From: an uncultured Megasphaera sp.
GTDB taxonomy: Bacteria; Bacillota; Negativicutes; Veillonellales; Megasphaeraceae
Assembly: GCA_934202965.1 (NCBI GenBank)
Contig: CAKPYN010000010.1
Coordinates: 1 to 64,000, forward strand
Reading direction: 5' to 3'
Length of the DNA stretch: 64,000 nucleotides
Shown: one piece after another, positions 25,830 to 33,952 of the stretch
Numbering within the stretch: the first letter of the stretch is position 1
Layout: each line of letters opens with the position of its first letter
The notes under the pieces: generated by a model
Told to the model about the DNA's origin: nothing
The model's input: the letters and a program-made list of their open reading frames with translations, nothing else
Databases searched by the model: none
Position numbers and translations under genes: made by a program

Positions 25830-26498
25830 TTACTCATTACGAATACGGCTCAAATACCGATATATCGTTGGCTCTGATACATCCAGCATCAAGGCTAATG
25901 CAGAAATACCACCTTTAAGCAAGAAAAGTCCATCATCATCCAGTTTTTTAGTAATTTGCATGCGTTCTTCTACAGACAATCGTTTTGCTTCTACCGGATA
26001 GGCCTGCAAGCGTTTGGAAATCATACTGCTAATTGTATCTTCAGCCGTATTATACAGGTTCTCAAATACAGGTTCTTCAGTAATTTCCGAATGAACTATC
26101 GGTTTATGTTCTAACTGTAATCCCTTTAAAATTTCAGTATCCAACATATGCCGCGCTTCCAAATACGGCTGAATATCATAATTCAAGCACAGTACACCCA
26201 CAATGACGCCGGCTGCATCTTTAATAAAATACGATGAAGAACGAAATATATGGCCTGTACTGCCTTTTCCTTGATAATTAGTCACATACTGAACAGGCTT
26301 TTTTTTAGCTTGCTGCAGCAATCCCAATGTAAAATCCGTCAACGGGCCGCCTACGTGGCGACCACTCAAATGACCATTCGCAATGGCTACAATCGATTGT
26401 TCTGGTTTGGTGACATCATGCAAGACAACTTCACAATGCTCCCCTAATGCATTGCCAAGAAATGATACTATCGGTATATATGAATCCAATATATTCAT
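25830..26498 (-). CDS. YheO-type PAS/HTH transcriptional regulator
   Basis: A 222-residue protein with an N-terminal YheO-like PAS domain (LGNALGEHCEVVLHDVTKPE, and later SSYFIKDAAGVIVGVLCLNY) and a C-terminal helix-turn-helix (GGISALALMLDVSEPTIYRY). DauR and related members sense amino acids such as D-arginine, so a cysteine-related ligand is a reasonable guess given that cyuA is the next gene, in the same direction, about 38 bases downstream. Whether it activates or represses is not visible. No clear operator was found. Confidence 0.87.
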   Translation of the reverse strand: MNILDSYIPIVSFLGNALGEHCEVVLHDVTKPEQSIVAIANGHLSGRHVGGPLTDFTLGLLQQAKKKPVQYVTNYQGKGSTGHIFRSSSYFIKDAAGVIVGVLCLNYDIQPYLEARHMLDTEILKGLQLEHKPIVHSEITEEPVFENLYNTAEDTISSMISKRLQAYPVEAKRLSVEERMQITKKLDDDGLFLLKGGISALALMLDVSEPTIYRYLSRIRNE

Positions 26499-26597
26499 GA
26501 CTGTATGCCCCCTTTTCTCGGCTTAATAAAATTTTATCACTGCAATAATATTTTTACAATATCTATACTAAAAAAGTAAGTATACTCTTGGATACAT

Positions 26598-26632
26598 AAA
26601 AAAGCAGCTTCATAACAGATGCTGCTTTTTTA
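26598..26632. terminator. Intrinsic terminator after the GGT gene
   Basis: AAAAAAGCAGC and GCTGCTTTTTT arms at roughly 26599-26609 and 26622-26632, symmetric enough to work on either strand. Confidence 0.8.
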
Positions 26633-26650
26633 TGTGTTTATTGCTTTTTT

Positions 26651-28258
26651 CTACCATGCCGCAACAGTGCCATCGGCACGTGGTTCTGTTGCACCCATCA
26701 ATGTGCCTTCTTCATTGCGCCAAATAATCTGACCGCGGCCATATGCCATGATGTTGGGATTTACGATAATCCTATGACCCTTGGCTCGCAATCCGTCTAT
26801 GACAATCTGCGGCACAGAAGGTTCTACTTCTATCGTCTTGGCACCGATCCATTGCCAACGCGGCGCATCCAAGGCAGCCTGCGGATTGAGGTGGTAGTCA
26901 ATGGTATTCATCAGGATCTGCATCTGTCCCTGGGGCTGCATAAATCCGCCCATAACGCCAAAAGGACCGACAGCCTTGCCATCTTTCGTCAAAAATCCCG
27001 GTATAATCGTATGATATGATTTTTTACGAGGTGCTATGCAATTATCGCTGTCGGGATTCATACTAAAATTATTGCCTCGATTATTCAGTGCCATGCCATA
27101 CCCCGGTACCACAATGCCTGACCCAAACCCGTTAAAATTACTTTGAATATACGAAACCATATTTCCTTCCGCATCAGCCGTACATAGATATACGGTACCG
27201 CCATTATTGGCATCTACCGGTTTGGGCAGCAATGCCTGTTCGCCAATCAACCGCCGCCGTTCATCGGCATACTGCGGTGAAAGCCAATATGCTATATCTG
27301 TTTTCATATAGCGTGGATCGGCAATATATGTTTTGCCATCAGTAAACGCCAGTTTCATGGCTTCAATCTGGCGATGAAATGATTCGACCGTATCTCGCTG
27401 TGTAAAGGGAAAACCTTTGGCAATATCTAAAGCCATTAAGACAACCAATCCATGACCATTCGGCGGTATTTCCCATACATCATAGCCGCGGTAATTGGTA
27501 TGAATAGGTTCCACCCACTGCGCCGTATACGCTGCCATATCCTCTTTACGAATATATCCGCCTGTTTCCTTCGCCCAATCCTCGACAGCCTGCGCAAGTT
27601 CTCCTGTATACAGAGCCTGGCAGTGACTGTCACGCAAAAGACGTAAGGACTTAGCATGATCGGGCAGATGCATGATTTCTCCGATACGATGAGCTCGACC
27701 TTTCGGAAAAAACGTGGAAAATAAGCCGGCGAAAGCCTTTTCATTTTGATACGCTGCAAAATCATGCCAACTTTCTTCCAGCTGCGCTGCTACTGTAGGC
27801 TGCACGGCATACCCCTGTTCTGCATATCCGATAGCTGCTTCAAATAAATCCGCAAACGGCAATCGCCCAAATCGCTGATGAATCGCTGCCCACGCCGCCG
27901 GTGCTCCCGGCACCATAACGGGAATCCAGCCGCGATCCGGTACCGTTGTATGCCCAGCTGCAGCCACTATTTCTCTAGATAATTTTGCCGGAGACCAGCC
28001 GCTGCCATTAATACCGTATAACTTGTCTTTCATCCAAATCAACGCAAAAGCATCACTGCCTAGTCCATTACTGGTCGGTTCCAATACAACTAAGCTAATC
28101 GCTGTTGCCAGTGCAGCATCCACTGCGTTGCCGCCTTTTTTGAGTATATCCAAACCGGCTTGGGCTGCTAAGGCCTGCGACGTACAAACCATGCCGCGCC
28201 GACTATACACAACTTCTCGACGCGATGCATACGGATACGCAGATGCATCAAAATACAT
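26651..28258 (-). CDS. Gamma-glutamyltransferase-like Ntn hydrolase
   Basis: A 535-residue GGT-family proenzyme. N-terminal GGNAVDAALATAISLVVLEP is characteristic, and the self-cleavage/nucleophile Thr lies in NNGGTVYLCTADAEGNMVSY (about residue 350). The small-subunit part ends in YGRGQIIWRNEEGTLMGATE. It would cleave gamma-glutamyl bonds, for example in glutathione or gamma-glutamyl-cysteine. No signal peptide is seen, so unlike E. coli Ggt it is probably cytoplasmic. The ATG at 28258 has AGGAGGG at good distance. Its place beside cysteine desulfidase genes suggests a feed of cysteine; alternative substrates such as other gamma-glutamyl amides are possible. Confidence 0.88.
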   Translation of the reverse strand: MYFDASAYPYASRREVVYSRRGMVCTSQALAAQAGLDILKKGGNAVDAALATAISLVVLEPTSNGLGSDAFALIWMKDKLYGINGSGWSPAKLSREIVAAAGHTTVPDRGWIPVMVPGAPAAWAAIHQRFGRLPFADLFEAAIGYAEQGYAVQPTVAAQLEESWHDFAAYQNEKAFAGLFSTFFPKGRAHRIGEIMHLPDHAKSLRLLRDSHCQALYTGELAQAVEDWAKETGGYIRKEDMAAYTAQWVEPIHTNYRGYDVWEIPPNGHGLVVLMALDIAKGFPFTQRDTVESFHRQIEAMKLAFTDGKTYIADPRYMKTDIAYWLSPQYADERRRLIGEQALLPKPVDANNGGTVYLCTADAEGNMVSYIQSNFNGFGSGIVVPGYGMALNNRGNNFSMNPDSDNCIAPRKKSYHTIIPGFLTKDGKAVGPFGVMGGFMQPQGQMQILMNTIDYHLNPQAALDAPRWQWIGAKTIEVEPSVPQIVIDGLRAKGHRIIVNPNIMAYGRGQIIWRNEEGTLMGATEPRADGTVAAW

Positions 28259-28456
28259 TGCCATCCCTCCTTACGTTATATTTCTTTTACTATACCATAG
28301 TTTATCGCATTCATCATCTTATCATGTATAAAATAGTCTGACAAAACAGTATTCAATCTCATATCTTCTCTTTTCGTTTGATACGGACAATGCTATAATA
28401 AATATTACTCACCATATTTCATCATAGTATAAGGTATGTATAAGGAGACTGGTATT

Positions 28457-29350
28457 GTGAACCGATGTATGTTGATTGTCAATCCGACAGCAGGCCGAGA
28501 ACGAGCAAAATATCATAAAGATGCCTTAAAAGCACAACTGGAAACGATGTTTGACGATGTGGAACTGCGCCAAACCGGTAAAGCCGGTGATGCAACCGCT
28601 TGGGCAAAAGAAGCTGCCTTGAAAGGATATCATTCCGTATTCTGTATGGGCGGTGATGGCACACTGAATGAAACGATCAACGGGCTGGCCCAGGCAAACG
28701 CACCGATTCAATTCGGTTTTATTCCGTTAGGTACGGTCAATGATTTAGCCCGTGCCTTACGTATCCCCTTGCATCCGGAAGCTGCCATTGCCATGCTGAA
28801 ACACTGCAAAACCACGCATGTTGACATTGCCCGTGCCAATGATCGCTATTTCGTCAATACCGTTGCCGCCGGTATTATGCCCGAAGCGGTTGGGCATGTA
28901 TCGATTGAACAAAAGACAAGACTTGGGCCGTTAGCCTACTTTCTCACAGGAATCAAAGCATTGCAAAATCACCAAACATCACTTTTCAAAATAGAAACGG
29001 ATGAAGGCCAAATGATTTACCGCTCTCCCCTTATCGTTGCGATGCTGACCAATTCTGTCGGCAGTTTTCGCAATATTGCACCGCAAGCACGTGTCGATGA
29101 CGGTAAAATTTGGCTAGCCGTTTTTAAAGATTTTACGTATTTAGATCTCATCAAATTAGTCCCGGAATTTCTTGCCGGTACGCCTTTGAGCTGTGAATAT
29201 ATGACGTTATCAACGTTTACGCATGCTAAAATTTCATTAGCCGATGACCAACTGCTTTCTACCAACATGGATGGCGATGAAGGCCCGGCATTTCCATTGG
29301 AATTGGAAATTCTTCCTTCGTTTTTAACCGTATATGTTCCTGCCGATTAA
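28457..29350 (+). CDS. YegS/BmrU-family lipid (diacylglycerol) kinase
   Basis: A 297-residue DAGK catalytic-domain protein. It starts with IVNPTAGRERAKYHKDALKA, has the nucleotide-binding FCMGGDGTLNETINGLAQ and the GFIPLGTVNDLARALRIP motif, and ends with a Mg2+/substrate region STNMDGDEGPAFP. It phosphorylates diacylglycerol, returning it to phospholipid synthesis, or a related lipid. I use the GTG at 28457 because AAGGAG sits at normal spacing before it; the ATG at 28436 precedes that ribosome site. It is monocistronic with its own terminator. Confidence 0.9.
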   Translation: MNRCMLIVNPTAGRERAKYHKDALKAQLETMFDDVELRQTGKAGDATAWAKEAALKGYHSVFCMGGDGTLNETINGLAQANAPIQFGFIPLGTVNDLARALRIPLHPEAAIAMLKHCKTTHVDIARANDRYFVNTVAAGIMPEAVGHVSIEQKTRLGPLAYFLTGIKALQNHQTSLFKIETDEGQMIYRSPLIVAMLTNSVGSFRNIAPQARVDDGKIWLAVFKDFTYLDLIKLVPEFLAGTPLSCEYMTLSTFTHAKISLADDQLLSTNMDGDEGPAFPLELEILPSFLTVYVPAD

Positions 29351-29363
29351 CGAACACATCAAA

Positions 29364-29402
29364 GAACCTCTTCGTATCAAAGCGGATACAAAGAGGTTCT
29401 TT
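29364..29402 (+). terminator. Intrinsic terminator
   Basis: AAAGAACCTCTT (from 29362) pairs with AAGAGGTTCTTT (ending at 29402) around a smaller inner stem, followed by T-rich sequence. Confidence 0.85.
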
Positions 29403-29444
29403 TTATATGGTATATATTAAGGTATATAAGGAATAAGGAGTTAA

Positions 29445-30665
29445 TCAAACATAAATATATTCTGCCATCACCGGCTGTAAATCATGTTTCAGCAAGCTTT
29501 GGTATACATCATCGACAGAGCGCGTATCCGAAATTTCAAACTGCGCGTCCCCTTTATCTTCTGATTCGGCACAATGTTCACCAATCCCCGTGCTGACACC
29601 AGCAGATATCTTCGTTGCCGCAATCTGTACAAGGCTGTCGCGAACGCGAGCACATTCACGAGTCGATACGGTAATGCTGGCAAATGGCATAAACAGCCGA
29701 TATGCACAGACAACCTGCAGCAATTGTGCTTCATGAACGTCCATCGGATTGATTTTATCGTTATTGATAATCGGGCGAAGACGCGGGCAAGAAAAGGCAA
29801 TTTCTGCCTGCGGATATTTTTTCTGTAAATAATAGGCATGCATGCCCGTTGCCAAGGCATCTTTACGGAAATCATCCAGTCCCAGCAACGCAGCAAAACC
29901 TACACCGCGCATACCGCCTTTAAGAGCTCGTTCTTGTGCATAAAAACGATATGGGAATATCCGTTTATGTCCTGCCAAATGCAGCGTTTCATACTTATCG
30001 GAATGATATGTTTCCTGAAATACGGTTACGTAATCAGCGCCGCATTCATGCAAATACGCATAATCTTCGCTGTTCATGGGATATACTTCCAACCCAATAA
30101 TGCGGAAATGTTTTCTCGCAATTTTGCAGGCTTCGCCAATATATTCTACTGTCGATTTCTGTCGGCTTTCACCAGTCAAAATCAGGATTTCCTGCAGGCC
30201 TGTTTTGGCAATTGCTTCCATTTCTTTATCAATTTCATCATAGGTCAGCTGTGCCCGCCGGATATGATTATACCGGTTAAATCCACAGTAAATGCAGAAA
30301 TTTTCACAATAATTTGCAATGTAAATTGGTGTAAATAAACATACGGAATTGCCAAAATGTTTTTCTTTTTCGATCTTTGCCTGCTGGGCAATTTCTTCCA
30401 AAAACGGCAAGGCGGCCGGCGAAAGCAACGCCCGAAAATCTTCCGGTGTTTTGCGGTCATGCTGCAGGGCACGCCGTACATCTTGTGCCGTATAGGAATC
30501 GTAGTCATATGTATCCATATCATGGATTACTTTATCTAATATATCGCTCTTCAACACTTCCATATCCGGCATATATTTCATATGATCTGATCGATTCTTT
30601 TTTTCCAAAAACGCTTTCGCTTCGGCACTGATGATGCTCTCATTTACGTGTTCATCTTGACTCAT
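29445..30665 (-). CDS. thiH: 2-iminoacetate synthase
   Basis: A 406-residue radical SAM enzyme that splits tyrosine to dehydroglycine and p-cresol to supply the C-N unit for thiazole formation in anaerobes. The cluster motif CxxxCxxC is CENFCIYCGFNRYNHI (about residues 90-105), and the family's VFQETYHSDKYETLHLAG is present. The ATG at 30665 follows AAGGAGG; a longer frame reaches 30734 but overlaps thiG. It is the last gene of thiSFGH. The need for ThiH rather than ThiO fits an anaerobe. Confidence 0.94.
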   Translation of the reverse strand: MSQDEHVNESIISAEAKAFLEKKNRSDHMKYMPDMEVLKSDILDKVIHDMDTYDYDSYTAQDVRRALQHDRKTPEDFRALLSPAALPFLEEIAQQAKIEKEKHFGNSVCLFTPIYIANYCENFCIYCGFNRYNHIRRAQLTYDEIDKEMEAIAKTGLQEILILTGESRQKSTVEYIGEACKIARKHFRIIGLEVYPMNSEDYAYLHECGADYVTVFQETYHSDKYETLHLAGHKRIFPYRFYAQERALKGGMRGVGFAALLGLDDFRKDALATGMHAYYLQKKYPQAEIAFSCPRLRPIINNDKINPMDVHEAQLLQVVCAYRLFMPFASITVSTRECARVRDSLVQIAATKISAGVSTGIGEHCAESEDKGDAQFEISDTRSVDDVYQSLLKHDLQPVMAEYIYV

Positions 30666-30678
30666 GATATATTCCTCC

Positions 30679-31437
30679 TTAATCACGCAAATATCCTGTA
30701 AGCGGTGAAGAAGCGGCTCCTTTATCTTGAACACGCCCTAATTTTGCCGTATAGGCTAAATGTCCGGCTTCAATAGCTAGCTTAAATGCTTCAGCCATAC
30801 GCGGTACATCACCGGCCGTTGCAATTGCCGTATTGGCCATAATAGCTGCGGCACCCATTTCCATCGCTTCGCAAGCCTGCGACGGTCTGCCAATACCGGC
30901 ATCCACAATAATCGGCAAATCCATTTCATCAATCAAAATTTGAATAAATTCTTTCGTACAAAGTCCTTTATTCGTACCAATAGGCGCACCTAACGGCATA
31001 ATCGCTGCGGCTCCGGCATTGGCTAAATCACGAGCTACATTCAAATCCGGATACATATACGGTAAAACTGTAAAGCCTTCTTTAGCAAGAATTTCCGTTG
31101 CTTTAATCGTTTCGGAATTATCAGGAAGCAAATATTTGCTGTCGCGCATGATTTCAATCTTTACCAAATCACTATGGCATAATTCACGCGATAAATGGGC
31201 AATGCGAACAGCTTCTTCCGCATTTCTTGCTCCTGAGGTATTGGGCAGCAGCGTAACGTGTTCCGGAATATAATCCAAAATATTCGCCATGCCGCCATCA
31301 TTGACACGGCGCAGCGCCAAGGTAACAATATCAGCCTGGGCATTTTCTACGGCTGCTTTAATTAATGTCAATGAATATTTTCCTGAACCTAAAATAAAAC
31401 GGGATTGAAATTCATGGTTTCCTAATTTCCAAGTCAT
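30679..31437 (-). CDS. thiG: Thiazole synthase
   Basis: A 252-residue TIM-barrel that assembles the thiazole phosphate ring from deoxyxylulose-5-phosphate, ThiS-thiocarboxylate and dehydroglycine. Typical sequences are FQSRFILGSGKY near the N-terminus, LLPNTSGARNAEEAVRIA, and PIVDAGIGRPSQACEAMEMG; the Schiff-base lysine would be in the KIEIMRDSKYLLPD strand region. It directly follows thiF (two-base gap) and precedes thiH by 13 bases. Length is normal. Confidence 0.96.
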   Translation of the reverse strand: MTWKLGNHEFQSRFILGSGKYSLTLIKAAVENAQADIVTLALRRVNDGGMANILDYIPEHVTLLPNTSGARNAEEAVRIAHLSRELCHSDLVKIEIMRDSKYLLPDNSETIKATEILAKEGFTVLPYMYPDLNVARDLANAGAAAIMPLGAPIGTNKGLCTKEFIQILIDEMDLPIIVDAGIGRPSQACEAMEMGAAAIMANTAIATAGDVPRMAEAFKLAIEAGHLAYTAKLGRVQDKGAASSPLTGYLRD

Positions 31438-31439
31438 CG

Positions 31440-32075
31440 TTATTCCTCTTTTCCTATATGCTCAATAATTAATTCGGCTGCCATATTGGCTTCATGGGCT
31501 GCACAAATCGCTACTCGCGGTGCCATAAGCGATTTGGTATCATTGCCGCTGACATTGTCACCACAAAGATAAAACTTCGGCAATATCTGTCGTGTTGTTA
31601 TGGCATTGCTTTGCCCATATCCAGCCATGCCATTTCCCGAAAGGAGCCACGTATCCGGCAAATATTCCAATACGGCATTTACCAGCATCGCCTTATTTTC
31701 CGGCACGTCAAAAGCTTCACAAATAATATCGGCATCTGCAAATAATGCCGGCACCTTATCTGCTGTAATTTTCAAACAATCTGTAACAACATGAATATAG
31801 GGATTAATTTGCAAGATTTGTTCTTTCAGTGCGTCTGTCTTGTACTGTCCCAAATGACGAATAAAATAATGTTGTCTGTTGAGATTGGTCAAATCCACGC
31901 GATCAAAATCAACAAGGTGCAACTGGCCTACACCAATCCGCGCTAAAGCAATCGCTATATTGGAGCCCAAACCGCCTAAACCGGCAATAGCTACCTTGGC
32001 TTGTGACAGCTTGTCCTGAACGGCTTTGCCATGGCGTTTGCACAGGGCTTCATATATTTCTTCTTGTGTCGGCAT
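31440..32075 (-). CDS. thiF: ThiS adenylyltransferase (ThiF/MoeB family)
   Basis: A 211-residue E1-like enzyme that adenylates the C-terminal glycine of ThiS before sulfur transfer. The nucleotide motif is VAIAGLGGLGSNIAIALARI, followed by HLVDFDRVDLTNLNRQHYF. It is shorter than E. coli ThiF and lacks the C-terminal zinc CxxC pairs, as is usual for the anaerobic short form encoded with ThiS-ThiG-ThiH. It starts seven bases after thiS ends, in the same operon. Confidence 0.93.
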   Translation of the reverse strand: MPTQEEIYEALCKRHGKAVQDKLSQAKVAIAGLGGLGSNIAIALARIGVGQLHLVDFDRVDLTNLNRQHYFIRHLGQYKTDALKEQILQINPYIHVVTDCLKITADKVPALFADADIICEAFDVPENKAMLVNAVLEYLPDTWLLSGNGMAGYGQSNAITTRQILPKFYLCGDNVSGNDTKSLMAPRVAICAAHEANMAAELIIEHIGKEE

Positions 32076-32081
32076 CGTATA

Positions 32082-32285
32082 TCAGCCTCCTCCTACAAAC
32101 GATACGACCTCTAAGGTATCGCCATCTTTGATTTGTTGCTCAGCATAAGTACTTTTAGGAACAATGCGTCCATTTTGTTCTACAGCAACACGATCTGTCG
32201 AATGATTCTGTGTCTGTAAGTATTGCTGTATCGTCATCGGCTGTTCCCATTGGACCTGCTGTCCATTGATTTTAACAGTAATCAT
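32082..32285 (-). CDS. thiS: Sulfur carrier protein ThiS
   Basis: A 67-residue ubiquitin-like protein. It begins ITVKINGQQVQWEQPMTIQQ and ends in the required Gly-Gly (VVSFVGGG); here there are three glycines, as is common. Its C-terminus is adenylated by ThiF, thiocarboxylated and used by ThiG. First gene of the thiSFGH operon, under tandem TPP and HMP-PP elements. AGGAGGTGTAA precedes the start. Confidence 0.95.
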   Translation of the reverse strand: MITVKINGQQVQWEQPMTIQQYLQTQNHSTDRVAVEQNGRIVPKSTYAEQQIKDGDTLEVVSFVGGG

Positions 32286-32303
32286 CGCATTACACCTCCT
32301 ACT

Positions 32304-32368
32304 AAAAAAGAGTTCACAAAGGAACTACACCCGCGGTGGTGTACCCCTTCATGAACTCTCGCTCACTC
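32304..32368 (-). promoter_or_regulatory. HMP-PP riboswitch-like element (thiS motif), copy 2
   Basis: On the minus strand GAGTGAG (plus 32362-32368) is followed by ATGAAGGGGTACACCACC and GGGTGTAGTT within a hairpin whose arms are GAGTTCATGAAGG / CCTTTGTGAACTC (plus 32346-32358 with 32310-32322) and which ends in six U. The core is the same as copy 1 at 10672-10744 while the outer stems differ in sequence and keep pairing. Position immediately before thiS and after a TPP riboswitch fits the described thiS-motif class, in which HMP-PP binding blocks the terminator and turns thiazole genes on. Confidence 0.85.
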
Positions 32369-32401
32369 ACATGGTTATGCTATCCAATTGACTATATAAT
32401 A

Positions 32402-32523
32402 AAAAACAGAGGCCGGATAACCGCCTCTGCTGATAGTCTGTGTATATTATCCTACGTTGGCATTATCCAAATCAGGTTATAGGTCGAAGCTATAAGCTTC
32501 CTCTCAGCCGATTTCATCAGCTC
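32402..32523 (-). promoter_or_regulatory. TPP riboswitch with intrinsic terminator
   Basis: The minus strand shows the THI-element sequences GGCTGAGAGGAAGC and ACCTGATTTGGATAATGCCA closed by GCTGAT/ATCAGC (P1, about plus 32516-32522 with 32427-32433). Directly downstream a CAGAGGC / GCCTCTG hairpin ending in six U (plus 32402-32429) is the expression platform; the hairpin overlaps the 3' end of P1. TPP binding should favour termination ahead of the second element and thiSFGH. Confidence 0.95.
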
Positions 32524-32544
32524 CCTGTTTATTTATTTGTAGTT

Positions 32545-32573
32545 AGTGTAGCCTATTTTACATAGATTGTCAA
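32545..32573 (-). promoter_or_regulatory. Promoter of the thi operon leader
   Basis: TTGACA (plus 32568-32573) and TACACT (32545-32550) on the minus strand with a 17-base spacer, just before the TPP aptamer. Confidence 0.75.
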
Positions 32574-32604
32574 GAAATAGGTATGCCGAAATTGCTGCTT
32601 TATA

Positions 32605-33798
32605 TTAGCTATGTACTGTCTTTACAGCTATCAAATACGTAGTCAATATAAATTGTAATGCCAATGGCAATCCTTTTTTATCATCAATATAAAAACAAGG
32701 ATTATGATGCGGCGTAGGTGCATGCGCCCCTATGGGATCGGCCATTCCTAAATGGGCATAACCGGCAGGCTTTTTCTGACTATAATATGCAAAATCTTCA
32801 GCTCCCAAACTAGGCCGTTTCTGTAGGATTGTCAATCCTACTTCGCGGGCTGCTTGCTGCATAATAGCAGCACACGTTTCATCCACATCCAAGGCTGGAT
32901 AGCCATATACCAAATGTACGTCACACTGACATTGATGCGCTGCACTGATTGATTTGGCCAACCGTTTAATTTCTGCCATAGCCGCATCTCGTACATCGGT
33001 CTGCAAACTGCGAATGTTGCCACCCATCACGACGGTTTCCGGCAATACATTATCCACGCCGGCAACGCCGCAAATCAAATTGCTGACTGATACCGTACAA
33101 TTTGCCAAGGGATCACATTTTAAAGCCGGAATCAAATTAATGGCACTAACTAATTCTGCAGCGGGAATAATCGGATTATTGCATTGATGGGGCGAGCCGC
33201 CATGTCCACCTTTACCGGTGATTTTTAAATCATACGTACCTACCGCCGCCGTGCGAACGCCTGCTGAAATATCTGCCGTACCAACCGTATCCATTGCCCC
33301 GACATGCCAGCCAAAGATATAATCCAGCCTATCCATCAACCCATCTTCAACAAGCCCAGTGGCACCGCCAGGCAGATATTCTTCTGCTTGCTGAAAAATA
33401 AAGTAAATCGTACCATGAATCAACTCTTGATGCTGTGCCAGGATTTCTGCCATGGCCATTAGTACAGCCGTATGCGCGTCATGTCCGCAGGCATGCATGA
33501 CACCATCATGTTGGCTTTTATACGGCAAGTCATTTTCTTCAGTAAGACCCAAGGCATCTATATCTGCCCGAAATCCAATGGCCGGTCCTGGCTGCTTGCC
33601 TTTTAGATACCCCACCGTACTGTTACCGTGAATACCTGTTAGTGTGGGAATCCCTGCTGCTTGCAGATGCTGTCTAATCCATGCAGCTGTTTGCGTTTCC
33701 TGAAACGATAGTTCCGGATGCGCATGTAAATAGCGTCGCATATCAATGAGCTTTTGCCCATATCCCTCAACGAGTTCTTTTATCATGTTATTCATCAT
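32605..33798 (-). CDS. M20-family amidohydrolase (N-acyl-amino acid deacylase type)
   Basis: A 397-residue zinc hydrolase of the M20D group. Metal-binding motifs include HGVMHACGHDAHTAVLMAMA, the QQAEEYLPGG glutamates, and DYIFGWHVGAMDTVG; the dimerisation domain has ITGKGGHGGSPHQCNNPIIP. Such enzymes remove acyl groups from N-acyl amino acids or hydrolyse aminoacyl conjugates such as hippurate or indole-acetyl-amino acids. The ATG at 33798 follows AGGGAG; the frame starts five codons earlier without one. It is the distal member of a minus-strand run devoted to amino-acid and 2-oxoacid conversion, where release of free amino acids would make sense. Confidence 0.87.
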   Translation of the reverse strand: MMNNMIKELVEGYGQKLIDMRRYLHAHPELSFQETQTAAWIRQHLQAAGIPTLTGIHGNSTVGYLKGKQPGPAIGFRADIDALGLTEENDLPYKSQHDGVMHACGHDAHTAVLMAMAEILAQHQELIHGTIYFIFQQAEEYLPGGATGLVEDGLMDRLDYIFGWHVGAMDTVGTADISAGVRTAAVGTYDLKITGKGGHGGSPHQCNNPIIPAAELVSAINLIPALKCDPLANCTVSVSNLICGVAGVDNVLPETVVMGGNIRSLQTDVRDAAMAEIKRLAKSISAAHQCQCDVHLVYGYPALDVDETCAAIMQQAAREVGLTILQKRPSLGAEDFAYYSQKKPAGYAHLGMADPIGAHAPTPHHNPCFYIDDKKGLPLALQFILTTYLIAVKTVHS

Positions 33799-33952
33799 CC
33801 CATCTCCCTTCAAATTTTGCCTTATTTATCTGTATTGTACGCAAACTTTTTCTGTGATGCAAGTATGTCTTACATAAAAAAATAAGCTGCTATGTTGTAT
33901 CGCTTCCATTCAGGCAGCCCATACACCATAACAGCGCATTTTTATACAGTTG

